A DNA stretch of 8,200 nt from JBGSWL01 sp041752455. GTDB lineage: Bacteria; Pseudomonadota; Alphaproteobacteria; Rhizobiales; Rhizobiaceae. Made by a program: the position numbers and the translations under genes. Below are positions 1 through 5,851 of this stretch, piece by piece. The stretch is from NCBI GenBank assembly GCA_041752455.1, contig JBGSWL010000104.1:1-8200 (forward strand). Reading direction: 5' to 3'. Under the pieces are notes generated by a model. The model was not told where the DNA came from and searched no databases. It saw only the letters and a list, made by a program, of their open reading frames with translations. The stretch's first letter is position 1. Each line of letters starts with the position of its first letter.

Positions 1-1289
1 GGCTTTCCGGCGCCATCGGGCTTGCCACGCGCCGGACGTCCGGCGCCTGCGCCATGGCCATGACCTGCACCATCGCGGCGCGGGCCGCGATTTTGACGGG
101 CTGCGGCCTGACGACCATCTTCTTCAGCGCGTGCAGAACGCGATTCCGAATAGGACGGACGGGTGCCACCGGCGATCGGCATCTGCTGGTTGGTCAGCTT
201 TTCGATGGCCGACAGAAGATGCATTTCGTGCGGCGAGCACAACGTTACCGCTGCGCCAGCCTTGCCGGCGCGCGCCGTGCGGCCGATCCGGTGCACATAG
301 TTGTCGGCAACATCCGGCAGTTCGAAGTTGTAGACGTGGGTCACGCCGGGGATGTCGATCCCGCGCGCTGCCACATCGGTGGCAACCAGAACACGGGTCT
401 CGCCGGAACGGAAGCCGGCGATTGCCCGCTCGCGCTGGCCCTGGCTCTTGTTGCCATGGATCGATTCGGCCTTGAAACCGGCTGCGACCAGTTGGGTCAT
501 CAGGCGTTCACAGCCATGCTTGGTGCGGGCGAAAACCAGCGACAGATGCTCGGTGTCCGCCGAAAGAAGGCTGACGATACGCTCCAGCTTTTCGCGCTGC
601 GATACGAAATGCACGTGCTGGGTGACGCGGTCGGCGGTGCGGCCGGGAGGCGTCACTTCAACGCGCAGCGGATTGCGCAGGAAGGCAGTAGCCAACTGGC
701 TGATCAAAGCCGGCATGGTGGCCGAAAACAGCAGTGTCTGGCGGTCGGCGGGAACCATCTTGGCGATACGGCGCAAGACATGGATGAAGCCGAGATCCAG
801 CATCTGGTCGGCTTCGTCGAGAACGAGGTAGCGCACTTCGTCGATGCGCACGGCCTTGCGCTCGATCAGATCGATCAGGCGGCCGGGCGTCGCGACGAGA
901 ATGTCCGTGCCGCGTTCCATCTTCTTGGCCTGCATGCCGATCGACGCACCGCCGACAACGACCTGAACCTTCAGATGGGTTTCACGCACATAGTTGCGCA
1001 AAGTGACGGCGATCTGCGACGCCAGTTCGCGAGTCGGTGCCAGGATCAAGGCGCGGGCCGAACGGGCAGACGGCGGCAGGCCGATGGCCATCAGCTGCTG
1101 GATGACCGGCAGCGCGAAGGCTGCCGTCTTGCCGGTGCCGGTCTGGGCGAGACCCATCAGGTCGCGGCCTTCCAGAAGCGCGGGGATCGCGCCAGCCTGG
1201 ATCGGCGTCGGAGTGACGAGTTCGAGTTTGGCAAGCGTCCGGCACAGAACCGGATGGAGGCCGAGGGATTCAAAAGTGGTCAAAGTCAT
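1..1289 (-). CDS. rhlE: DEAD-box ATP-dependent RNA helicase, RhlE type (C-terminus cut off by window edge)
   Basis: ATP-driven RNA helicase that unwinds structured RNA in the cytoplasm; family members act in cold growth, ribosome assembly and RNA decay. About 429 codons are visible before the left edge. Reading from the ATG at 1289, the order is: Q-motif region with F6 and the PTPIQ at 27-31, Walker A AQTGTGKT (48-55), PTRELA (85-90), GG (113-114), TPGR (134-137), DEAD (158-161), SAT (189-191), then the second RecA domain with ARGID (308-312) and HRIGRTAR (333-340). After about residue 371 comes a Gly/Arg/Ala/His-rich basic tail, typical of RhlE-type proteins and probably RNA-binding; its end lies outside the window. 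The MTxxTFESLGL opening fits the family start, although the AAAGG upstream is only 2 nt from the ATG, so the ribosome site is poor. It is divergent from cspA across 525 bp. The family call is certain; the RhlE subgroup is likely. Confidence 0.93.
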   Translation of the reverse strand, partial: MTLTTFESLGLHPVLCRTLAKLELVTPTPIQAGAIPALLEGRDLMGLAQTGTGKTAAFALPVIQQLMAIGLPPSARSARALILAPTRELASQIAVTLRNYVRETHLKVQVVVGGASIGMQAKKMERGTDILVATPGRLIDLIERKAVRIDEVRYLVLDEADQMLDLGFIHVLRRIAKMVPADRQTLLFSATMPALISQLATAFLRNPLRVEVTPPGRTADRVTQHVHFVSQREKLERIVSLLSADTEHLSLVFARTKHGCERLMTQLVAAGFKAESIHGNKSQGQRERAIAGFRSGETRVLVATDVAARGIDIPGVTHVYNFELPDVADNYVHRIGRTARAGKAGAAVTLCSPHEMHLLSAIEKLTNQQMPIAGGTRPSYSESRSARAEEDGRQAAARQNRGPRRDGAGHGHGAGAGRPARGKPDGAGK

Positions 1290-1575
1290 AGCCTTTCGTG
1301 CCCGCCCGAGCAGATGCCCGGCAGGCTGACATGCACCATCCGCCCCTTCCATCGGGCTTGGTGCCTGCGGTTGAGGCCAATGCTCGCGCTGGGGCACCTT
1401 GCCCGCTGCGCCGCATTCGTCCTTCAGAACCCCGCGTGATTTCGGATGGATGTCCGGACGAGTTCCATGTCCGGCCGCCGGCCCTTTGTCGGGAACCTGT
1501 TGTGCGGCCTGTCATTGCCGGGGTTCCCATCCTCAAGGAGGACGACCTGCTCACGCGGCAGCCGACGACGTCGTG

Positions 1576-1604
1576 CTAATGACAGGTTCTTTGCGGTAAT
1601 TCAA
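1576..1604 (-). promoter_or_regulatory. Possible promoter for the rhlE helicase
   Basis: On the minus strand TTGAAT (1604-1599) is followed after 17 bp by CATTAG (1581-1576). The -35 is good and the -10 is poor (3 of 6 consensus bases). If used, the helicase mRNA would have a leader of roughly 280 nt. Weak sequence-only evidence. Confidence 0.2.
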
Positions 1605-1644
1605 TGGCCATGCATTGGCGCTGTGTGACGCATGCGACATCGAT

Positions 1645-1672
1645 TGTCTTGAAACAGCCAAAAAACTATGCA
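1645..1672 (+). promoter_or_regulatory. Possible promoter for cspA
   Basis: TTGTCT at 1645-1650 and TATGCA at 1667-1672 are separated by 16 bp, in the most AT-rich part of the intergenic region; an overlapping TTGAAA sits at 1649-1654. If this promoter is real, the cspA transcript carries a leader of about 135 nt, in line with the long cold-shock leaders of cspA-type genes. Other pairings are possible. Confidence 0.25.
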
Positions 1673-1814
1673 CAGGCTAGGAATATCGAGTTTCGGCCGA
1701 TCGGAAACTGCCTGCCGGCGTGCGCGCCCAGAGTTGTAGACCCATCTCCAGACATCGATGCCAACCGGCAGCTTGTCTGCCATTTGTGAAAGCAGGTCTG
1801 GAAAGGACACGACC

Positions 1815-2024
1815 ATGGCTATCGGAACCGTGAAATGGTTCAACACGACCAAAGGCTACGGCTTCATCGAGCCTTCGGATGGCGGCAAGGACATTTTCGT
1901 CCACATTTCCGCCGTGCAGCGCTCGGGAATGGAGTCGTTGGCGGAAGGCCAAAAGATCAACTACGAACTTCTGACCGACAAGCGCACCGGAAAGCAGGCC
2001 GCCGGCAATCTGTCTGCTGCCTGA
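1815..2024 (+). CDS. cspA: CspA-family cold-shock protein (69 aa)
   Basis: Small single-domain RNA/DNA chaperone that binds single-stranded nucleic acid and melts mRNA secondary structure in the cytoplasm. The whole protein is one OB-fold cold-shock domain: opening MAIGTVKWFN, RNP1 KGYGFIE (13-19) and RNP2 DIFVHIS (26-32), with the surface aromatics W8, F9, Y15, F17, F28 and H30 in place. Its 69 residues match the usual length. The start is set by AAAGGA at 1802-1807, 7 nt before the ATG; a longer frame from 1758 adds residues foreign to the family. It is divergent from the RhlE helicase and followed by a strong hairpin terminator. Alphaproteobacteria usually carry several csp paralogues, so which one this is, and whether cold induces it, cannot be told from the coding sequence. 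The symbol is used for the family. Confidence 0.95.
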   Translation: MAIGTVKWFNTTKGYGFIEPSDGGKDIFVHISAVQRSGMESLAEGQKINYELLTDKRTGKQAAGNLSAA

Positions 2025-2048
2025 TACGGGCTTTGCACACTTCTGAAA

Positions 2049-2087
2049 ACTGCAAGCGGCGTCCGGCAACGGGCGCCGTTTTGCAGT
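2049..2087. terminator. Strong bidirectional intrinsic terminator hairpin between cspA and the PycTM-like gene
   Basis: The left arm 2049-2065 pairs with 2070-2087 (17 bp, one bulged T at 2082, two G-T pairs) around the four-base loop GCAA, a GNRA-type tetraloop. The inner 10 bp (2056-2065 with 2070-2079) is uninterrupted. On the plus strand TTTT (2079-2082) follows the inner stem; on the minus strand TTTT (2048-2045) follows the full stem. It can therefore end both cspA and the convergent membrane gene, whose stop lies 12 nt away. Confidence 0.8.
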
Positions 2088-2099
2088 GGGGCCATGCGG

Positions 2100-2684
2100 C
2101 TATGGAAGCGAAACGGTGGCCGCGGGCACGAGCAGCACAAGCGCAATGCCGGCTGCGGCGAAGGCAAATCGCAGCAACGCATACTTGGACAGCAGGATGC
2201 GGCTGACGGCGGCATTCGAAAGCGAGACCGACTGGACAAGTTGCGAGACCTCCGAGGTCTGCATGAAATGCGCATAGTCGGCGCCGGTCAGGTCATCCGA
2301 TGCGAGAGCCGGCCACGACCACCGATCGCGTTGCACCATCTGTGAACGGACAGTGGCCGGCGGATAACGCGGCACGACGGTCAGCAGGCAAAATGCAAGT
2401 GACGCAAAACCAAACAGAAAGAACACCGCCTCGAGCATGCCGGTTTCCGCCAACCTGGTGATGGGGACGGGACCGCGGAAGACGGCAAACCCGATGACCG
2501 TCAGCAGGGCAATGGCCTTGGCATCGGCGAACTGGATCTGGGTCATCAGCGTCTGGTGCTGTGCAAACAGGAACTGGGTGCGGATGCGGCTAGCGTGATT
2601 GACGTCATGGCCTTCGCTCCCCGCCAACGGCTTCTGGAGATCCACCTCTTCCAGTGCTGGTGCCAGCTTGCGGGTTGCACTCAT
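2100..2684 (-). CDS. Three-segment membrane protein resembling Pycsar effector (PycTM / DUF5706) family
   Basis: Probable inner-membrane protein of 194 aa. The signature is the AD-KA motif FADAKAIALL (52-61) at the entry to the first hydrophobic segment (57-69), preceded by a polar helix (about 33-52). A second segment follows (84-104), ending in VPR (104-106), then a soluble stretch with a WPALASDDL-type acidic patch (124-132), a helix rich in S/N/V (144-165), then SKY (166-168) leading into a third segment (169-187). This order is what I know of the DUF5706 / PycTM family, whose characterised members damage the membrane when a cyclic pyrimidine nucleotide is made during phage infection. No cyclase is in this window, so the role is inference; a non-immune function is possible. 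The ATG at 2684 is chosen because GGGAG lies 6 nt upstream; a longer frame from 2768 lacks such a site and runs through the AT-rich promoter region. It is divergent from the S24 repressor. Confidence 0.65.
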   Translation of the reverse strand: MSATRKLAPALEEVDLQKPLAGSEGHDVNHASRIRTQFLFAQHQTLMTQIQFADAKAIALLTVIGFAVFRGPVPITRLAETGMLEAVFFLFGFASLAFCLLTVVPRYPPATVRSQMVQRDRWSWPALASDDLTGADYAHFMQTSEVSQLVQSVSLSNAAVSRILLSKYALLRFAFAAAGIALVLLVPAATVSLP

Positions 2685-2739
2685 TCCATACTCCCGGCCA
2701 TCCCTCTGTTTTGCCTTAAGTAAACGGATCATCGCCGCA

Positions 2740-2749
2740 TGCAATTGCA
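2740..2749. promoter_or_regulatory. Perfect palindrome TGCAATTGCA, candidate operator
   Basis: A perfect 10-bp inverted repeat in the 146-bp region between the membrane gene and the S24 repressor. Its right half lies in ATTGCAAG (2744-2751), which recurs as a direct repeat at 2813-2820 just before the repressor start; TTGCAC at 2777-2782 is a related half. LexA/CI-like dimers bind such symmetrical sites, so autoregulation is plausible. Short palindromes also arise by chance in AT-rich DNA. Confidence 0.35.
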
Positions 2750-2776
2750 AGTTTGTGCTTTTCGTCATGACATGGG

Positions 2777-2807
2777 TTGCACCATTCGAAATGTGAAGGT
2801 AAATATT
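2777..2807 (+). promoter_or_regulatory. Probable promoter of the S24 repressor gene
   Basis: TTGCAC at 2777-2782 is followed after 17-19 bp by the AT-rich block TAAATATT (2800-2807). Transcription would begin near 2812, giving a leader of about 20 nt that contains the AAGGAA ribosome site (2818-2823). The -10 does not match the consensus closely, but position and base composition fit. Confidence 0.4.
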
Positions 2808-2830
2808 CCTCTATTGCAAGGAATGTTGTC

Positions 2831-3484
2831 ATGCTCTCACACAAGGATGTCTGGGAGGCGATTGATCGCCTCGCTGCACTGCACGACCTTTCGCCATCCG
2901 GACTTGCGCGGCGCGCGGGGCTGGATTCCACGACCTTCAACAAATCCAAGCGCTTTGCCGCAGATGGCCGGGCGCGCTGGCCCTCCACTGAGTCCATCGC
3001 CAAGGTGATGAGCGCCACCGGCTCGACACTGGATGAATTCATGGCGCTGATCGGCGAGCGCAGCACGCACATGCAAGGCGCCGCGATGCCTCCCATTTTC
3101 ACGATCCCGGTGGTTGGTTTGGCGCAGGCGGGTGCCGGCGGGTTCTTCGATGATGCGGGCTTTCCGGCGGGCGAAGGATGGGACAGGATACCCTTTCCGG
3201 CGCAAGGCGGAAGTGAGCCGGTCTATGCGCTGGAAATCACCGGTGACAGCATGTTGCCGCTGTATCGCGATGGCGACCGGGTCATCGTTTCGCCGGGCGC
3301 AGCGGTGCGCCGCGGTGACCGCGTCGTGGTGCGCACACGCAGCGGCGAGGTCATGGCCAAGATCCTGAAACGCCAAACTGCAAGCCATGTGGAACTGGCG
3401 TCGGCAAACCCGGCGCATGAGGACCGGGTTCTGCCGACTGCTGAGGTCGAATGGGTGGCCCGAATCCTGTGGGCCAGCCAATAA
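2831..3484 (+). CDS. LexA/CI-like transcriptional repressor: helix-turn-helix plus S24 peptidase domain (217 aa)
   Basis: DNA-binding regulator of the family that includes LexA and phage CI. The N-terminal part (about 1-75) is an XRE-like helix-turn-helix with SPSGLARRAGLDSTTFNKSK (21-40) as turn and recognition helix. A linker leads to the S24 domain (about 90-217): PVVG then an Ala-Gly pair at 100-101 (possible self-cleavage bond), the nucleophile Ser140 in TGDSMLP, the RDGDRVIV strand (146-153), and Lys177 in GEVMAKIL as general base. Both catalytic residues are present, so self-cleavage is possible. AAGGAA 7 nt before the ATG at 2831 sets the start; a longer frame from 2777 would place the promoter inside the gene. 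It is divergent from the PycTM-like gene, and its stop lies 6 nt from that of lysK, with no terminator between. The inducing signal is not visible. Repressors of this type also occur as stable chromosomal genes, so prophage origin is not implied. Confidence 0.85.
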   Translation: MLSHKDVWEAIDRLAALHDLSPSGLARRAGLDSTTFNKSKRFAADGRARWPSTESIAKVMSATGSTLDEFMALIGERSTHMQGAAMPPIFTIPVVGLAQAGAGGFFDDAGFPAGEGWDRIPFPAQGGSEPVYALEITGDSMLPLYRDGDRVIVSPGAAVRRGDRVVVRTRSGEVMAKILKRQTASHVELASANPAHEDRVLPTAEVEWVARILWASQ

Positions 3485-3490
3485 CCTTGG

Positions 3491-5164
3491 TCAGTCGGCC
3501 TTGGCGAGGAAATCGCCGGCGACCGCACGGGCAACCAGCGCCTGCGTTTCCTTGATCCCGTAAAGGGCTATGAACGAGCCGAGCCGTGGGCCGCGTTCCT
3601 CGCCCAGCACGATGCGGTAGAACGCATTGAACCATTCGCCTGAAACGCCCGGGCCACCGCCCGGCGACTTGCGCGAATGATCGAGATAGCGTTCGAAGCC
3701 GCGCGCCACGTCCAGCACCACGTCCTGAACGGCGGCGCCATCGTTTGCCTGTTCGGCGGGAATGGCGGCAATTGCGTCGCACAGCGCGGCCAGAGCTTCT
3801 GCCTCGACTTCATCAGCCGCATGAAACTGCTTCTTCGGACGCACGAAGTCGTTGAAGTAGGCAATCGCAAAGCCGACCAATTGGTCGAGTTCCGGGTGGG
3901 TTTGCGCAGTGACCCCCGGCGCATAGCGCGAGATGAACCCCCAGAGCATGTCCTTGTTGTCGGCGTTGGATGCGCTGACGAGGTTGAGGAGCATCGTATA
4001 AGTGACCGGCATGTCGACGACCGGCGGATTGCCGGAATGGATGTGCCAGACCGGATTGATCAGGCGCGCCGCCTCATCCTGGCGCTCGAAAGCAGAAAGA
4101 TGGGCATAGTACTCGTCGACCGCGCGCGGAATGACATCGAGGAACAGCTTCTTGGCCGTGCGCGGCTTCTGGAACATGTAAAGCGACAGGCTCTCGGTCG
4201 GCGCGTAGGTCAGCCATTCGTCGATCGTCAGGCCGTTGCCCTTGGACTTGGAAATCTTTTCGCCGTTTTCGTCGAGGAACAATTCGTAGACGAAATGCTC
4301 CGGCGGGCGACCGCCAAGTGCCGAGCAGATGGCATCATAGACCGGCATGTTCGGGCCATGGTCCTTGCCGAACATTTCAAAGTCGACATTGAGGGCTGCC
4401 CACCGCGCGCCGAAGTCCGGCTTCCACTGCAGCTTGACCCGGCCGCCCGTGACCGGAAGCGTCAGTTCGTCGCCATCTTCGTCATCGAAGGTGATGGTGC
4501 CGGCCACGGGATCGACAGCCTTCAACGGCACATAAAGCACCCGACCGGTCTTGGGCGAGATCGGCAGGAATGGCGAATAGGTGGCGCGGCGTTCGGGTCC
4601 AAGCGTCGGCAGCATGATGTCCATGATCGCCTGATAGCGTTCGGCGACCCGGATCAGGATCGGATCCAGCTTGCCGGACTTGTAATAGTCGGTCGCACTG
4701 GCAAATTCATAGGCAAAGCCGAACGTGTCGAGGAAGCGCCGCAGCATCGCGTTGTTATGGTGGCCGAAGCTTTCAAAGTGGCCGCCGAACGGGTCGGGCA
4801 CGGTGGTCAGCGGCTTGTGCAGGTGCGGCCTCAGGAACTCGGGATCCGGCACATTGTCCGGGATCTTGCGCATCCCGTCCATGTCGTCGGAAAAGCACAA
4901 AAGGCGCGTTGCGACCTTGTCGTCGGTGAGAACCCGGAACGCATAACGCACCATGGTTGTGCGCGCGACTTCGCCGAACGTGCCGATATGCGGCAGGCCG
5001 GACGGGCCATAGCCGGTCTCGAAAAGCACTGTCTCGGGAAATCCGGTCTTTTCGTAGCGCGCGACGATCTTGCGGGCTTCTTCGAAGGGCCATGCATTGG
5101 ATTTTTCGGCCGCAGCCCGCATTTCGGCGGAAAGGTCTGCAATCGGCAACGCTGCGGCGGTCAT
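3491..5164 (-). CDS. lysK: Class I lysine--tRNA ligase (LysK)
   Basis: Charges tRNA-Lys with lysine using ATP, in the cytoplasm; essential unless a class II LysRS is also present. The 557-residue protein has the class I Rossmann signatures: HIGT at 59-62 (the HIGH motif, in GPSGLPHIGTF) and KISKS at 303-307 (the KMSKS loop). The C-terminal part is the alpha-helical anticodon-binding region, with FNAFYRIVLGEERGPRLG near the end, and the length fits the family. The ATG at 5164 is supported by CCGGAG 7 nt upstream; the frame stays open further upstream to 5329, but that extension is unlike the family. Class I LysRS is typical of archaea, spirochaetes and alphaproteobacteria, whereas most other bacteria use class II LysS, so this gene is a lineage marker. 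It is convergent with the S24 repressor and divergent from the TerB-like gene. Confidence 0.96.
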   Translation of the reverse strand: MTAAALPIADLSAEMRAAAEKSNAWPFEEARKIVARYEKTGFPETVLFETGYGPSGLPHIGTFGEVARTTMVRYAFRVLTDDKVATRLLCFSDDMDGMRKIPDNVPDPEFLRPHLHKPLTTVPDPFGGHFESFGHHNNAMLRRFLDTFGFAYEFASATDYYKSGKLDPILIRVAERYQAIMDIMLPTLGPERRATYSPFLPISPKTGRVLYVPLKAVDPVAGTITFDDEDGDELTLPVTGGRVKLQWKPDFGARWAALNVDFEMFGKDHGPNMPVYDAICSALGGRPPEHFVYELFLDENGEKISKSKGNGLTIDEWLTYAPTESLSLYMFQKPRTAKKLFLDVIPRAVDEYYAHLSAFERQDEAARLINPVWHIHSGNPPVVDMPVTYTMLLNLVSASNADNKDMLWGFISRYAPGVTAQTHPELDQLVGFAIAYFNDFVRPKKQFHAADEVEAEALAALCDAIAAIPAEQANDGAAVQDVVLDVARGFERYLDHSRKSPGGGPGVSGEWFNAFYRIVLGEERGPRLGSFIALYGIKETQALVARAVAGDFLAKAD

Positions 5165-5339
5165 GGAAATACTCCGGAAAGACGGGGGAACGATTGGTCG
5201 CCGCACCCAATCAGGTTGCGGTTGCGGTGGTCCTAGACCAGCGGGCTGCTGTTGAAAAGACGCCACCTGCTTGCGCGACCTCACGTTACTGGTAAGAGCG
5301 AAGCGATCTGCCAGGGCGAAGGCAGACAAGGGGACACCA

Positions 5340-5765
5340 TTGGATCAGAGCGAAATCATCGAAGCCCTTGTCTTCGTCATGGTGACCATGGCGGCGGCTG
5401 ACCAGGACCTTTCGGAGTTCGAGTTGTCACGCATCGGCACGATTTGCGACACGTTGCCTGCGTTTTCGACCCTGGACCGTGATCATCTGGTTGCCCACGC
5501 CAACGCCTGCTCGTCGATCCTCAACAAGGAGGACGGGCTCGACCAGATCATCGCTTTCGTCCGCCAGAGCCTGCCCGAGCCCCTGCTCGAGACCGCCTAT
5601 GCGCTGGCTGTCGAAGTGGCTGCAGTGGACCTGACGGTTCGCCAGGAAGAACTGCGGTTTCTGCAGTTGCTTCGCGACAATCTGGGTATCGACCCGCTTG
5701 TTGTCGCCGCGATCGAACGGGCCGTTCGGGTGCGGTACAGGCTTTTGCCGAATGGCGATGCCTGA
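5340..5765 (+). CDS. TerB-family (tellurite-resistance-like) protein, 141 aa
   Basis: Small soluble all-helical protein with a TerB-like fold. Two similar halves each carry an acidic patch: AADQDLSEFE (19-28; D21, D23, E26, E28) and AAVDLTVRQEE (94-104; D97, E103, E104). In TerB such residues bind divalent metal. Members of this broad family are mostly uncharacterised and a single copy, without the rest of a ter operon, does not imply tellurite resistance. The start is taken as TTG at 5340, because AAGGGGA (5328-5334) sits 5 nt upstream and the family match begins right after it. An in-frame ATG at 5271 would add 23 basic residues without a good ribosome site. The gene is divergent from lysK (175 bp) and in line with the desaturase gene 86 bp downstream, so co-transcription is possible. 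Confidence 0.75.
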   Translation: MDQSEIIEALVFVMVTMAAADQDLSEFELSRIGTICDTLPAFSTLDRDHLVAHANACSSILNKEDGLDQIIAFVRQSLPEPLLETAYALAVEVAAVDLTVRQEELRFLQLLRDNLGIDPLVVAAIERAVRVRYRLLPNGDA

Positions 5766-5794
5766 TCACGCAAGCTTGTGACTTGCCTGTGATC
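5764..5794 (+). terminator. Hairpin overlapping the stop of the TerB-like gene (weak terminator or mRNA end)
   Basis: GATCAC (5764-5769) pairs with GTGATC (5789-5794), and GCAAG (5770-5774) pairs with CTTGC (5782-5786), with a two-base CT bulge on the right arm and a 7-nt loop. No T tract follows, so efficient factor-independent termination is unlikely; it may protect the mRNA end or only partly separate the two genes. Confidence 0.35.
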
Positions 5795-5851
5795 GACCGA
5801 AGCACCACATAAACCGGAGCAAATCCAAAGGTTCAAGGCCGCTCAAGCGTC

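Larger units (their letters stand above)
1290..1814. other. 525-bp intergenic region between divergent rhlE and cspA
   Basis: No convincing gene lies here. Short open frames on both strands are Arg/Ser/Pro-rich, lack good ribosome sites and resemble no family I know. The half nearest the helicase (about 1290-1560) is GC-rich; the half nearest cspA (about 1580-1700) has more A+T and holds the only promoter-like elements I can find. Small symmetrical sequences are present: ACGACGTCGT at 1565-1574 and CGCATGCG at 1629-1636. ATGTCCGG occurs twice, at 1450-1457 and 1467-1474. The length leaves room for long 5' leaders on both mRNAs, which is usual for cspA-type genes, but I cannot identify a named RNA family. 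Confidence 0.6.

Noticed and set aside
54..1439. A 461-codon open frame on the plus strand.
   Set aside because: It lies antisense to the RhlE helicase, whose motifs are all intact on the minus strand. The antisense protein has no recognisable domain and reflects the scarcity of stop codons in GC-rich DNA.
1450..1474. Direct repeat ATGTCCGG as a possible CRISPR-like or operator repeat.
   Set aside because: Only two 8-bp copies in GC-rich DNA; no array and no further symmetry, so chance is enough to explain it.
1270..1579. Short open frames on both strands between rhlE and cspA, including one starting with GTG at 1554 that overlaps the helicase start.
   Set aside because: Composition is Arg/Ser/Pro-rich, there is no credible ribosome site and no recognisable family.
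2100..3484. A complete Pycsar system or prophage remnant.
   Set aside because: No cyclase, integrase, capsid or other phage gene is visible, and flanking genes are core chromosomal. Only the effector-like protein and a repressor are supported.
3677..5236. A 519-codon open frame on the plus strand.
   Set aside because: It is antisense to lysK, which has HIGH and KMSKS motifs and full length. The antisense product resembles nothing and is rich in Arg/Val/Gly as expected for a shadow frame.
5165..5329. N-terminal extension of lysK by 55 codons.
   Set aside because: The ATG at 5164 has a good ribosome site and gives the usual family start; the extension is low in family likeness and covers the divergent promoter region.
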